The notes: generated by a model not told the origin, from the sequence alone. A stretch of 64,000 nt of DNA from Eubacterium maltosivorans (GCF_002441855.2 NZ_CP029487.1:62001-126000), one strand, 5' to 3'. Counted from the stretch's first letter, positions 24,986 through 33,524 are shown. Made by a program: numbers and translations.

Positions 24986-26617
24986 ATGAAAGTAAAACTT
25001 TGTGATCTGAAAGCTTTGGAAAACCTCACCATTGCGGCGTACGACATACCGGATAATATGGTGCTGGCCTCCAAGGTTAAATTTACCAAGGCAGCGGGAA
25101 AGAACAACTGCTTTATCTCCGGGGCCCCTTCACAGGCCATCGACCGGGATCTGGAGGTGCTGTCTGTTTCTGCGCACCGCATATCCTGTACCTACTCCTT
25201 CTCCATGAGTGAGAAGGGCTATGAGGAGCTGATTGAGACCTTGATGAAACGGCCGGATTTTACCAATAACCCCAAGTATAATAAAAAATATCACCGGGTT
25301 TTTTATGTGAACAAGCGCAAGTTCACCATCTCTTATTTTAACAAAAAGCGCATTGCCACTGTCTACGCCAGCAACGATCTGTTCGATACCGATCTGGCGC
25401 CTTTGTTTGACCGCCAGTGGGGGGACCCCATTGAGAGCGGCACTGCTAAAAAGGAGGCGGCCAAAAAGGAAACGGCTAAGGAAGCCCCCAAAAAAGAGGC
25501 GGCTAAAAAGGCGGCGGTGAAAACCGAAAACCACAAGTGGGAAAAGAAAAAACAGCCGGCGGTCGCGGCTTCGCTCACCGCTCTGCCGGTGGCCGAGGAG
25601 CCTCTGAGGCTTGAAAAAAGTGAGCCACACTGGACCGTGCAGGATATCAGCTTCAGGGTCAACCGGATTGTGGTGGTGGCCGAAAAGCTGAGTGTGAGCG
25701 GGGTGAAGCGCGTTAAGGATATCACGGACAAGAGCAACAACAGCGTGAGCCTTAAAACCGAGAACAGAGGGCCCGGACAGCGAAAGCAGGCGGTCACCCT
25801 GACCAGCAACATCAACAGCTACCTGGTGGAAGCCATCGACTGCGTCAAGGCCGAATCTCCCGAGCCCTTATCCTTTGAGCTGCGCTTCCCCATGAAAACC
25901 GCCACCTGGGATTATATCTGCCGGAACAGCTGGCTGGACGGCGCAGCCAACGAGACCATGGAAAACGGCTTTAAGCTGGTTTCCGAGGGGCAGTCCGTGT
26001 TCTTTTCGCGCAACAACAATACCGGCGTGTGTGAGATGAAGGGCCTGAGCACCGGACTGCTGCGGGACTGCATCATAAGGCTGGAGGATATTTTTGAGAA
26101 CAACACCGGCGACCGCCGGGTAGAGAAGGAATCCATCAACGAGGTGATCCGGAAAAAGATCCCTTACACCATCCGCATCTTAAAGGATCAGGCGGACCAG
26201 TTCATCAACCTGATTTCCCCGTCCTTTGTGCTCCTGAACGACGCCAGCATTGAGCTGACCGACTACAGCCCCATGGTCTTTTCGGTGTACCGCGGCGTTG
26301 AGCTGTACCTCAAATACCTGGCAGACCTGAGCGGCATCGACCTGGCCAACCAGCCGGTGGGCAAAATTTTTAAATCCGTCGGACGCCAGAAGCACCAGTA
26401 TCTGCAGATGATCAACGACTCCATGAAGGGCGAGATGCTCCAGTCCATTTTTGAGAACTTTGGGAGCTACCGCAACGCCCTGTTCCACGCTAATCTGGAC
26501 AATGTCATGGTGATTGGCAGCCGGGAGGCGGCTGAGGATATCTGTATCAGCGCGCTGCAGAACCTGGAGGCGGCCAGCTTTCAGTTTCATCTGGAAGAGA
26601 TGACGATCACCATCTGA
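24986..26617 (+). CDS. RnlA-like HEPN ribonuclease candidate with a lysine-rich linker
   Basis: The 543-residue protein shows three parts. Residues 1-150 form a basic alpha/beta region (RVFYVNKRKFTISYFNKKRI). Residues 151-190 are a low-complexity lysine/alanine/glutamate linker (AKKEAAKKETAKEAPKKEA). Residues 210-543 resemble the second half of RnlA (RNase LS toxin). Near the C-terminus, RNALFH at 496-501 is an R-x4-H HEPN motif, the active-site signature of HEPN RNases; RnlA of E. coli carries RHSLFH at the matching place. YRGVELYLKYL (about 435-445) upstream matches the preceding conserved RnlA helix. RnlA cleaves mRNA after phage infection and is held by RnlB (established). No RnlB-like gene is adjacent. 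The next gene, 12 bases away, is a PHP phosphoesterase. Assignment is by motif and layout, not by search. Confidence 0.65.
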   Translation: MKVKLCDLKALENLTIAAYDIPDNMVLASKVKFTKAAGKNNCFISGAPSQAIDRDLEVLSVSAHRISCTYSFSMSEKGYEELIETLMKRPDFTNNPKYNKKYHRVFYVNKRKFTISYFNKKRIATVYASNDLFDTDLAPLFDRQWGDPIESGTAKKEAAKKETAKEAPKKEAAKKAAVKTENHKWEKKKQPAVAASLTALPVAEEPLRLEKSEPHWTVQDISFRVNRIVVVAEKLSVSGVKRVKDITDKSNNSVSLKTENRGPGQRKQAVTLTSNINSYLVEAIDCVKAESPEPLSFELRFPMKTATWDYICRNSWLDGAANETMENGFKLVSEGQSVFFSRNNNTGVCEMKGLSTGLLRDCIIRLEDIFENNTGDRRVEKESINEVIRKKIPYTIRILKDQADQFINLISPSFVLLNDASIELTDYSPMVFSVYRGVELYLKYLADLSGIDLANQPVGKIFKSVGRQKHQYLQMINDSMKGEMLQSIFENFGSYRNALFHANLDNVMVIGSREAAEDICISALQNLEAASFQFHLEEMTITI

Positions 26618-26629
26618 GGAGGAGCGTTT

Positions 26630-27442
26630 ATGCCTTTTTATCTTGCCGATTACCATGTTCACACCCGTTTTTCCTTTGACTCGGAGGAGACCATCGGGGC
26701 CATCCGTAAGATGGCTGCCGCCAGGGGGCTTACTGAGGTGTGCATCACAGACCATTTTAGCGTCAACCCAGAGGATAAGAGCTACGGCCTTTACCCCTAC
26801 CGCAAGGCTTATGAGGAGTACCTCAGGGACAGCGCCGGGGAGGGGCCGGCTGTGCGCTTCGGCCTTGAGATCGGAGAGGGGCAGTACCGGAGGGCGGTTC
26901 TGGAGGATTTTCTGGCCCAGGCCGATTATGATTTTATCATCGGTTCGGTCCATAATATCGGGGATATCACCATCCGCCAGACCATCAGGGAGCGGGGTGT
27001 GGACTACGCCTTTGACGCTTACTATGACGAGGTGCTTGGTCTGGCTGAGGAGGGCGACTACGATGTACTGGGGCATCTCGACCTCATCAACCGCTATGCC
27101 TGGGACGAGCAGGGAATTTACCGGCTCGACGCCTACACCCATCAGATCGACGCGGTCTTAAAGGCTGTGATCCGCCGTGGCCGGGGCATTGAGGTTAACA
27201 CCTCCAGCCTGTATAAAAACTGCCGGCAGTTTATGCCCAATCCCTGGATCGTGGCGCGCTTCAGAGAATTGGGCGGGCAGATCGTTACCCTTGGTTCCGA
27301 CGCCCACAGCGCCGGACGGGTGGGAGACGGGCTGGCTGAGGCGGCCGCCCTGCTGAAAAGCTGCGGCTTTGAGGCAGCGGCAGCCTTTGAAAAACGCCGG
27401 CCGAGGCTTTGGGCCCTGGAAAAATTTGACAGTGAGCGATAA
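26630..27442 (+). CDS. PHP-domain phosphoesterase, HisJ-type histidinol-phosphatase family
   Basis: The 270-residue protein carries PHP metal-site motifs in order: DYHVHTRFSFDS at residues 7-18 (HxH at 9 and 11), CITDHF, the glutamate in FGLEIGEG, GSVHNIG, LGHLDLI, and SDAHSAG near residue 229. Length suits HisJ-type histidinol-phosphate phosphatases. No histidine-biosynthesis gene is nearby. It lies 12 bases after the HEPN-like gene with a GAGGAG site inside the gap, so the two are co-transcribed. It may be ordinary histidinol phosphatase or a phosphatase/nuclease tied to the HEPN protein; context cannot decide. Confidence 0.85.
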   Translation: MPFYLADYHVHTRFSFDSEETIGAIRKMAAARGLTEVCITDHFSVNPEDKSYGLYPYRKAYEEYLRDSAGEGPAVRFGLEIGEGQYRRAVLEDFLAQADYDFIIGSVHNIGDITIRQTIRERGVDYAFDAYYDEVLGLAEEGDYDVLGHLDLINRYAWDEQGIYRLDAYTHQIDAVLKAVIRRGRGIEVNTSSLYKNCRQFMPNPWIVARFRELGGQIVTLGSDAHSAGRVGDGLAEAAALLKSCGFEAAAAFEKRRPRLWALEKFDSER

Positions 27443-27494
27443 AACGACCGATTTTGTTTAGTATTTAAACCTTTCTGATAAATTTTTGTCAGCC

Positions 27495-27523
27495 TTGTTA
27501 TTTCGTATGAATTAAGCTACAAT
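27495..27523 (+). promoter_or_regulatory. Sigma-A promoter of the molybdenum cofactor operon
   Basis: TTGTTA at 27495 and TACAAT at 27518 are spaced 17 bases apart, 38 bases before the moeA ATG. All Moco genes downstream are tightly packed. Confidence 0.7.
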
Positions 27524-27560
27524 AGAGTATATGAAACTTGGAAAGTGTAGATTATAAAAA

Positions 27561-28784
27561 ATGGAGTTATTTGAAGTTAAAACAACGGATGAAATGAAAG
27601 CGTTAATGGAGCATTATTTCTCAGATTATCAGCTGGAAACAGAGACGGTTCCCCTTGAGGGGGCGCTGGGACGCGTTTTAAGCGCGCCCGTGGTTTCGGG
27701 TGTAAACGTCCCGCACTTTGACCGGTCGGTGGTGGACGGCTATGCGGTAAAGCTGCGGGACGTGCAGGGCGCCAGCGAGTCGATCCCAGCCTTTTTAAAG
27801 CTGACCGGCGCGGCGGCCATGGGGCGGGAAACCACCCTCTCCCTGCACACTGGCGAGGCCGTTTATGTGCCCACTGGTGGCATGGTGCCCGCGGGCACCG
27901 AGGCCATGGTGATGATCGAGTACACCGAGCGGTTTGGCGAGGATGAGCTGGCCGTCTATAAGGGGGCCGGCTCCCTTGAAAACATGATGCTCACCGGCGA
28001 CGATATCCGGGCCGGGGCGCGGGTTTTTGAGGCTGGGCATACCATAAGGCCTCAGGATGTGGGGGTTTTGTCCTCTGTGGGCGTGGTGGAGGTTCCGGTC
28101 TACACAAAACCGCGGATCACCATTATCTCCACCGGTGACGAGATCATCAGACCTGGCCAGACGCCAGGGCCTGGCCAGATCGTGGACATCAACACGCCGG
28201 CCATCGCTGCCCTCAGTGAAAAACTGGGCGCAGAGGCGGCCGGCGTGGCCTACGCGGCCGACGACCCTCAGGCCATCGAGGACGCCATTGTCCGCGGGCT
28301 GGAACAGAGCGACGCCGTGGTGCTCTCCGGCGGCAGCTCGGTAGGAGAGCGGGACTATACCCTGGCAGTACTTAAAAAGCTGGGCGAGGTCTTTCTGCAT
28401 GGGCTGTCCATCAAGCCGGGCAAGCCCACCATCATGGGCAGGGCCATGGGCAAGCCAGTCATCGGCCTGCCAGGGCAGCCCGCGTCGGCCATCATGGTTT
28501 ACATGGTGGTGATGAAAAAGCTCATGAACATCTTTCATAAAACCGATCTGTATAAAAACCAGTATATTGTGGGAACGCTGACCGAAAACGTCCACGCGGC
28601 GCCGGGGCGGCGCACCTTTCAGACGGTTGCTGTGGAGACGGGCGAGGACGGCGTGCGTGTCAAGCCTACCTACGGAAAATCGGGGATGATCACCCTGCTG
28701 GCCTATTCGGACGGGTATATCGAGATGACGGAAAATGAGGAGGGGAAAAACCCCGGCGACAGCGTGAAGGTCATGCTGTTTTAG
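27561..28784 (+). CDS. moeA: Molybdopterin molybdenumtransferase MoeA
   Basis: The 407-residue protein has the MoeA domain order. FDRSVVDGYAVK sits near residue 55, PTGGMVPAGTEAMVMIE in the middle, the MoCF-like domain ITIISTGDEIIRPGQTPGPG and VLSGGSSVGERDYT, IKPGKPTIMG, GLPGQPASAIM, and a small C-terminal beta domain. MoeA inserts molybdate into adenylylated molybdopterin (established). It is followed at once by a second moeA fused to a binding-protein-like domain. Two MoeA copies in one operon may handle molybdate and tungstate separately; that is inference. Confidence 0.93.
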   Translation: MELFEVKTTDEMKALMEHYFSDYQLETETVPLEGALGRVLSAPVVSGVNVPHFDRSVVDGYAVKLRDVQGASESIPAFLKLTGAAAMGRETTLSLHTGEAVYVPTGGMVPAGTEAMVMIEYTERFGEDELAVYKGAGSLENMMLTGDDIRAGARVFEAGHTIRPQDVGVLSSVGVVEVPVYTKPRITIISTGDEIIRPGQTPGPGQIVDINTPAIAALSEKLGAEAAGVAYAADDPQAIEDAIVRGLEQSDAVVLSGGSSVGERDYTLAVLKKLGEVFLHGLSIKPGKPTIMGRAMGKPVIGLPGQPASAIMVYMVVMKKLMNIFHKTDLYKNQYIVGTLTENVHAAPGRRTFQTVAVETGEDGVRVKPTYGKSGMITLLAYSDGYIEMTENEEGKNPGDSVKVMLF

Positions 28785-28801
28785 CGCGAAAGGAGAGAAT
28801 A

Positions 28802-30736
28802 ATGGCAAAAATAGTGGATATCAGCGCGCGTAACCTGTACCTGAAAAACGAGGATCTGGACGACGCTGTTGCAAAATATTTAAAAATGGCCGAGGCCGGG
28901 CATGGGGGCGTCTGCAGCGAGCGCGCAGACGTGACGGAGGCTCTGGGCAGGGTGACTGCGGAGCCGGTCTTTGCGAAAATATCCTCGCCCTATTACAACG
29001 CCTCTGCCATGGACGGCATCTGCGTCAGGGCGCTGGAAATTGTGGGGGTGGATGAGCGCAGCCCAAAGGTGCTGACCCTGCATGAGGACTTTGAGTTTGT
29101 GGACACCGGCGATGTCATCGAGGAGCCCTACAACGCGGTGGTCATGATCGAGGATGTGGTGGCCGAGGACGCGGACCATGTGCGGATCTCAAAGCCTGTG
29201 TCCCTCTGGCAGCATGTGCGGCCCATCGGTGAGGACATCGTAGCCGGGGAGCTCATTGTTCCCGCCTACCACCAGGTGCGGGCCATGGACATCGGCGCGC
29301 TTTTGGCCGGGGGCATTCTCACCCTCGAGGTATTGAAGCGCCCAAGAGCGGGCATTATCCCCACAGGCACCGAGATCATCGAGGCTGGCGAGCCCATGGA
29401 AAAGGGCAAAATCATCGACTCCAATACCCGTATGTTCGAGGCCCTGATCACCGAATATGGCGGCGAGCCCACCCGCTACGCCCCGGTCCCCGATGATTAT
29501 GAGGTCATTAAGGCCGCCATCCAGCGCGCCGTAGCCGAAAACGACCTGGTGCTCATCTCGGCCGGTTCCTCTGCCGGCACCGAGGATTACACCAGAGCCC
29601 TGGTCGAGGAGCTGGGCGAGGTGGCCATTCACGGGGTGGCCATCAAACCGGGCAAGCCGGCCATTCTGGGGTTCATCGAGGGCAAGCCCGTCATCGGCAT
29701 TCCCGGGTACCCGGTATCGGCCTATTTTGTGTTTGAGAACTTTGTGAAACCTGTGGTGTTAAGCATGACCCATCAGCGGCCTGTGGGCCGGCCAGTGATT
29801 AAGGCCACCCTGTCCAAACGGCTCATGTCCACCTTAAAATACCTGGAATTTGTGCGCATGAAATGCGGCAAGGTGGGCGGACGCTTTGTGGCCACTCCCC
29901 TGGACCGCGGCGCAGGCGTTACCATGTCGCTGGTGAATGCCGACGGCATTCTGCGCGTGCCCAAAAACGTGGAGGGCTACGAGGCCGGCCAGGAGGTCGA
30001 AATTGAGCTGCTGCGCCCGGTGGAAGAAATCGAAAACACGCTGGTGACCATCGGCAGCCACGATGTGATGATCGACATGATGGCCAATATTATCCATAAA
30101 AATAAAAAGCTGGTGAACCTGTCCTCTGCCCATGTGGGCAGCCTGGGCGGCATCATGGCCTTTAAAAAGGGCGAGTGCCACCTCACGCCCACCCATCTGC
30201 TGGACGAGGCCACTGGCGCCTATAATATCCCTGCGGTCAGGAAGTACCTGGGCGAGGGAAAGGCAGCGCTCATCAAGGGCGTGAAGCGTGTCCAGGGCCT
30301 GATGATCCCAAAGGGCAACCCCAAAAATATTGGCGGCGTTGAGGATCTCCTGCGGGAGGGCGTCACCTTTGTGAACCGCCAGCGCGGGGCCGGCACCCGG
30401 GTGCTGTTTGACTACCTTCTGAAAGAGAAGGGCATCGATCCGGCGCGGATCGTGGGCTATGACCGCGAGCTCAACACCCATATGATGGTGGCCTCAGCGG
30501 TGCAGTCCGGCTCCTGCGACGTGGGCATGGGCGTGCTGTCCGCGGCCAACATGATGGGACTGGATTTTATCCCCGTGGGGGACGAGGAGTATGATTTTAT
30601 TGTGTCACAGGAAAACCTGGAGGACGAGAAGGTCAAGGTTTTTCTGGAGGCGCTGCGGGGCGAGGAGCTGCGCCGCGCGCTCACCGAGCTGGGCGGCTAC
30701 GGCTTTGATGAGCCTGGAAAAGTGGTGCTGATTTGA
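28802..30736 (+). CDS. MoeA fused to a periplasmic-binding-protein-like domain
   Basis: The 644-residue protein has an N-terminal MoeA part (about 1-415: YYNASAMDGICV, PTGTEIIEAGEPM, LISAGSSAGTEDYTRAL, IKPGKPAILG, GIPGYPVSAYF). A C-terminal domain of about 220 residues begins TLVTIGSHDVMIDMM, with SSAHVGSLGGIMA, RQRGAGTRVLFDYLL and VGMGVLSAANMMGLDFIPVG. That domain is the substrate-binding PBP-like fold often fused to MoeA or ModE-type proteins in anaerobes. It may sense or present molybdate, tungstate or a cofactor precursor. It has no signal peptide and is cytoplasmic. The stop overlaps the moaA start. Confidence 0.9.
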   Translation: MAKIVDISARNLYLKNEDLDDAVAKYLKMAEAGHGGVCSERADVTEALGRVTAEPVFAKISSPYYNASAMDGICVRALEIVGVDERSPKVLTLHEDFEFVDTGDVIEEPYNAVVMIEDVVAEDADHVRISKPVSLWQHVRPIGEDIVAGELIVPAYHQVRAMDIGALLAGGILTLEVLKRPRAGIIPTGTEIIEAGEPMEKGKIIDSNTRMFEALITEYGGEPTRYAPVPDDYEVIKAAIQRAVAENDLVLISAGSSAGTEDYTRALVEELGEVAIHGVAIKPGKPAILGFIEGKPVIGIPGYPVSAYFVFENFVKPVVLSMTHQRPVGRPVIKATLSKRLMSTLKYLEFVRMKCGKVGGRFVATPLDRGAGVTMSLVNADGILRVPKNVEGYEAGQEVEIELLRPVEEIENTLVTIGSHDVMIDMMANIIHKNKKLVNLSSAHVGSLGGIMAFKKGECHLTPTHLLDEATGAYNIPAVRKYLGEGKAALIKGVKRVQGLMIPKGNPKNIGGVEDLLREGVTFVNRQRGAGTRVLFDYLLKEKGIDPARIVGYDRELNTHMMVASAVQSGSCDVGMGVLSAANMMGLDFIPVGDEEYDFIVSQENLEDEKVKVFLEALRGEELRRALTELGGYGFDEPGKVVLI

Positions 30737-31689
30737 GAGACCATTTTGGACGAAAAGTGAATTATATGCGCATTTCCATCACCGATCTGTGTAACCTACG
30801 CTGCGTTTACTGCATGCCTGAGGCGGGCGTGCCCAAGCGCCGCCATGCCACCAACCTCACCTTTGAGGCCATTGAGGCCCTGGTGCGGGCAGGCGCTGAG
30901 ATGGGAATCGACAAAATAAGGCTTACCGGCGGCGAGCCGCTGGTGCGGCGGGGCGTGCTGGAGCTGGTGGAAAAAATCGGCGCGATCCCCGGAATCCGGG
31001 ATTTTGCCATGACCACCAACGGCATTCTGCTGCCCGCCATGGCCAGAGACCTGAAGCGCGCGGGGCTTGACCGGGTGAACATCAGCCTGGACACCTTTGA
31101 GCCTGAGAAGTACGCGAAAATCACCCGCTGCGGCAGGCTGGAGGACGCTTTGGCCGGTATTGAGGCCGCCCGAGCGGCCGGGCTCACCCCCATCAAGCTC
31201 AACACCGTTTTGATCAAGGGCTTTAACGACGATGAGATCGAAGCCTTTGTGGACTACACAAAGGACCACGCCGTGGACGTGCGCTTCATCGAGCTCATGC
31301 CCCTGGGGCAGGGCGCCGACTACGCTTTCGGGCAGTATCTGTCCGGCGACGCGGTGCTTGAGCGGGCGCCGGCGCTCACGCCTGTGGTGGCTGCGCCCGG
31401 CGCGCCCGCCAGGCTCTTCGAGCTGCCTGGCGCCAGAGGGAGAGTGGGGCTCATCAACCCCATCAGCCACCGGTTCTGCGCAGACTGCAACCGCATCCGC
31501 GTCACCGCTGACGGCAAACTCAAGCCCTGTCTCCACTCCGATGAGGAGCTGGACGTGGCGGCCCTGCACCAGGCGGGGAAAAGCTACCGGGAGATATTGG
31601 AAATGGCGGTGACGGCCAAGCCGGAGCGCCACCACATCGATGAACGGGAAACCATTAAAAAAAGAAACATGAACGAAATAGGAGGATAG
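30733..31689 (+). CDS. moaA: GTP 3',8-cyclase MoaA
   Basis: Start is the TTG at 30733 overlapping the previous stop (TTGA); it yields the canonical opening MRDHFGRKVNYMRISITDLC. The radical-SAM cluster motif CNLRCVYC uses Cys 20, 24 and 27. KIRLTGGEPLVR and MTTNGILL follow. The second 4Fe-4S site is FCADCNRIRVTADGKLKPC. The chain ends in a Gly-Gly pair, the tail that MoaA needs for activity (established). It converts GTP to the cyclic dehydro-GTP intermediate of molybdopterin synthesis. 318 residues, normal length; next gene begins one base past the stop. Confidence 0.95.
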   Translation: MRDHFGRKVNYMRISITDLCNLRCVYCMPEAGVPKRRHATNLTFEAIEALVRAGAEMGIDKIRLTGGEPLVRRGVLELVEKIGAIPGIRDFAMTTNGILLPAMARDLKRAGLDRVNISLDTFEPEKYAKITRCGRLEDALAGIEAARAAGLTPIKLNTVLIKGFNDDEIEAFVDYTKDHAVDVRFIELMPLGQGADYAFGQYLSGDAVLERAPALTPVVAAPGAPARLFELPGARGRVGLINPISHRFCADCNRIRVTADGKLKPCLHSDEELDVAALHQAGKSYREILEMAVTAKPERHHIDERETIKKRNMNEIGG

Positions 31690-31690
31690 A

Positions 31691-32185
31691 ATGGCCATCT
31701 CAGACGAATTTACCCATTTTAACGCAGAGGGCCGCGGCCGCATGGTGGACGTGACCCACAAAAAGGATACGGAGCGCATGGCGCTTGCCCGCGGCGCCAT
31801 CTACATGAAGCCCGAAACCCTAGAAAAGATTTTAAGCCATCAGATGAAAAAGGGTGATGTGCTGTCTGTGGCGCAGATCGGCGGGATTATGGGGTGCAAG
31901 CGCACCTCGGAGCTGATCCCCATGTGCCACAATATCCCCATTACCGCCAGCGATATCCGCTTTGAGCCCGACGCCGAAAACAGCTGTATCCATATCGAGG
32001 CCGAGCTCAAAACAACGGGCAAAACCGGCATCGAGATCGAGGCCCTGACCGCTGTGTCAGTGGCTGCCCTGACCATTTACGATATGTGTAAAGCCGTCGA
32101 CCGGGATATGGTCATCGGCGATATTAAACTGATGAAAAAGACCGGGGGCCACTCTGGCACCTTTGAGAGAAAAGAGGAGAAATGA
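31691..32185 (+). CDS. moaC: Cyclic pyranopterin monophosphate synthase MoaC
   Basis: The 164-residue protein has the MoaC motifs MVDVTHKKDTERMALARG, AQIGGIMGCKRTSELIPMCH, and GIEIEALTAVSVAALTIYDMCKA (in pieces), ending KTGGHSG. It acts directly after MoaA to form cPMP. AGGAGG lies 5 bases upstream. The stop overlaps the next gene by 4 bases (ATGA). No moaD, moaE, moaB or mogA lies in this operon, so later steps are encoded elsewhere. Confidence 0.95.
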   Translation: MAISDEFTHFNAEGRGRMVDVTHKKDTERMALARGAIYMKPETLEKILSHQMKKGDVLSVAQIGGIMGCKRTSELIPMCHNIPITASDIRFEPDAENSCIHIEAELKTTGKTGIEIEALTAVSVAALTIYDMCKAVDRDMVIGDIKLMKKTGGHSGTFERKEEK

Positions 32186-32628
32186 TGATAAAAGGAAAAG
32201 TGATCGCTATCAACCGCAGCGAAAAAAAGGGCGTGATGAAAACGCCCGTCGGCGAAGGCGTGTTTATTGAAAAATTTGGACTGGAGGGCGACGCACACGG
32301 CGGCGACTGGCACCGCCAGGTGAGCCTGCTGGGCCAGGAGAGCATCGATAAAATGGTGGCGCTGGGCGCGGGTGAGCTGACCCCCGGCAATTTTGCCGAG
32401 AACATCACCACCCAGGGCATTACCGTCTACGAGCTGCCAGTGGGCACCCGGCTGAAAATCGGCGAGACCCTCCAGGAGGTCACCCAGATCGGCAAGGAGT
32501 GCCACAAGGGCTGCGAGATCGCCAAAAAAGTGGGCGACTGCGTCATGCCCAGAGAGGGCATTTTTACCATTGTTCTGAAGGGCGGCGTGGTAAAGCCCGG
32601 GGACAGTATCGAGGTGTTGGAGGATTAG
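32182..32628 (+). CDS. MOSC domain protein
   Basis: The 148-residue protein is a stand-alone MOSC (molybdenum cofactor sulfurase C-terminal) domain: GLEGDAHGGDWHRQVSLL, GNFAENITTQGI, and IGKECHKGCEIAKKVGDC with the conserved cysteine. MOSC proteins bind Moco or carry sulfur to it. Co-transcription with moeA-moaAC supports a role in Moco sulfuration or handling. A second ATG three bases downstream is an alternative start. A terminator follows directly. Confidence 0.9.
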   Translation: MMIKGKVIAINRSEKKGVMKTPVGEGVFIEKFGLEGDAHGGDWHRQVSLLGQESIDKMVALGAGELTPGNFAENITTQGITVYELPVGTRLKIGETLQEVTQIGKECHKGCEIAKKVGDCVMPREGIFTIVLKGGVVKPGDSIEVLED

Positions 32629-32638
32629 GCAGGGCGAG

Positions 32639-32668
32639 AGATCGGCGCAATTTTGCGCCGATCTTTTT
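32639..32668 (+). terminator. GATCGGCGCAA-type terminator of the Moco operon
   Basis: AGATCGGCGCAA and TTGCGCCGATCT form a perfect stem followed by TTTTT, 11 bases past the MOSC gene. Confidence 0.9.
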
Positions 32669-32695
32669 GGGCTTTTATTTATTCTGAAAATATTG

Positions 32696-32722
32696 TATAA
32701 TAAATGTGCAAATTATGTGCAA
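32696..32722 (+). promoter_or_regulatory. -10 element and direct repeats before the toxin-antitoxin pair
   Basis: TATAAT at 32696-32701 is followed by two direct copies of ATGTGCAA at 32704-32711 and 32715-32722, 11 bases apart. A RelB-type antitoxin could bind them for autoregulation. Confidence 0.5.
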
Positions 32723-32744
32723 GTGATTGTAAGGAGGGCAGATA

Positions 32745-33014
32745 ATGGATACCACCAATGTGACGGTTCGAATGGATAAAAAGCTGAAAGAGGAAGCGGA
32801 CGCGCTTTTTTCTGAGCTGGGACTCACCACTAATTCGGCGATTAACGCTTTGGTACGTCAGGCTGTGCGTGACGGCGGCGTAACCTTTAAAATCAAAAAA
32901 ACGCCGGATCATCTTGACAGCCTGATCGAGGAGGGCTATGAAGACTTCTTAAAAAGGAAAGGACGCCCGGCAGAAGAATTTTTTGCAGAGATGCAGGAGA
33001 AGTATGGTGAATGA
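32745..33014 (+). CDS. RelB/DinJ-family antitoxin
   Basis: The 89-residue protein starts with a ribbon-helix-helix segment (NVTVRMDKKLKEEADALFSE, then LGLTTNSAINALVRQAV), as in DinJ/RelB. The C-terminal half is charged and helical and would wrap the toxin. AAGGAGGG lies upstream. It overlaps the toxin gene by 4 bases (ATGA), the standard arrangement of type II systems. Confidence 0.88.
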   Translation: MDTTNVTVRMDKKLKEEADALFSELGLTTNSAINALVRQAVRDGGVTFKIKKTPDHLDSLIEEGYEDFLKRKGRPAEEFFAEMQEKYGE

Positions 33015-33328
33015 AAAGCTATGAGGTGATTGTCACCGACGCGGCGCAAAAAGATATTGAAAGGATATGGCGGTATATTCGTACAGAGCTTTTAGAACCA
33101 GAGGCTGCGAAGGCATTTAGAAAAAAATTGAAATCGGAAATTTTAAAGCTGGGGCAGATGCCTGCCCGGCATTCGGCTTATAAGAAAGAGCCCTGGGCTA
33201 AACGAGGATTGAGATTTTTTAAAACAGGTCATTTTCTGACATTTTTTATTATATTGGAATCAGAACGGCAGGTTTATGTTTTGCGAACCGTATATGAAAA
33301 AAGAAATCTGGACGATATGTGGCATTGA
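33011..33328 (+). CDS. RelE/ParE-family toxin
   Basis: The 105-residue protein fits the RelE/ParE fold: YEVIVTDAAQKDIERIWRYI at the N-terminus, LKLGQMPARHSAYK in the middle, and strands GLRFFKTGHFLTFFII and VYVLRTVYEKRNL near the end. RelE members cut mRNA on the ribosome and ParE members poison gyrase; the sequence alone does not tell which. It pairs with the overlapping antitoxin gene. The pair has its own promoter and terminator, so it is a self-contained cassette after the Moco operon. Confidence 0.85.
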   Translation: MKSYEVIVTDAAQKDIERIWRYIRTELLEPEAAKAFRKKLKSEILKLGQMPARHSAYKKEPWAKRGLRFFKTGHFLTFFIILESERQVYVLRTVYEKRNLDDMWH

Positions 33329-33336
33329 GTTTATGG

Positions 33337-33369
33337 GAGCACGGCGTAATTTTGCGCCGTGCTCTTTTT
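33337..33369 (+). terminator. Terminator of the toxin-antitoxin pair
   Basis: GAGCACGGCGTAA and TTGCGCCGTGCTC pair and are followed by TTTTT. It is a variant of the GATCGGCGCAA hairpin family. Confidence 0.88.
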
Positions 33370-33524
33370 GGCTTTTATCAGGCGGCGTTTCAGCTTTCAG
33401 CTGCAGATTGGTTATGCGGGACAAGCCGAACAGCCGAAAATCCTTTCTTTCATGACAATATCCTTGAAAATACCAGTGGCCGCTTTTCAATACAAGCTGA
33501 TACGGCTCGACGGTTCGTGCGGCG

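Noticed and set aside
26630..27442. PHP gene as an RnlB-type antitoxin
   Set aside because: Its metal-site motifs are those of PHP phosphoesterases, unlike RnlB; any antitoxin role would be by a different mechanism.
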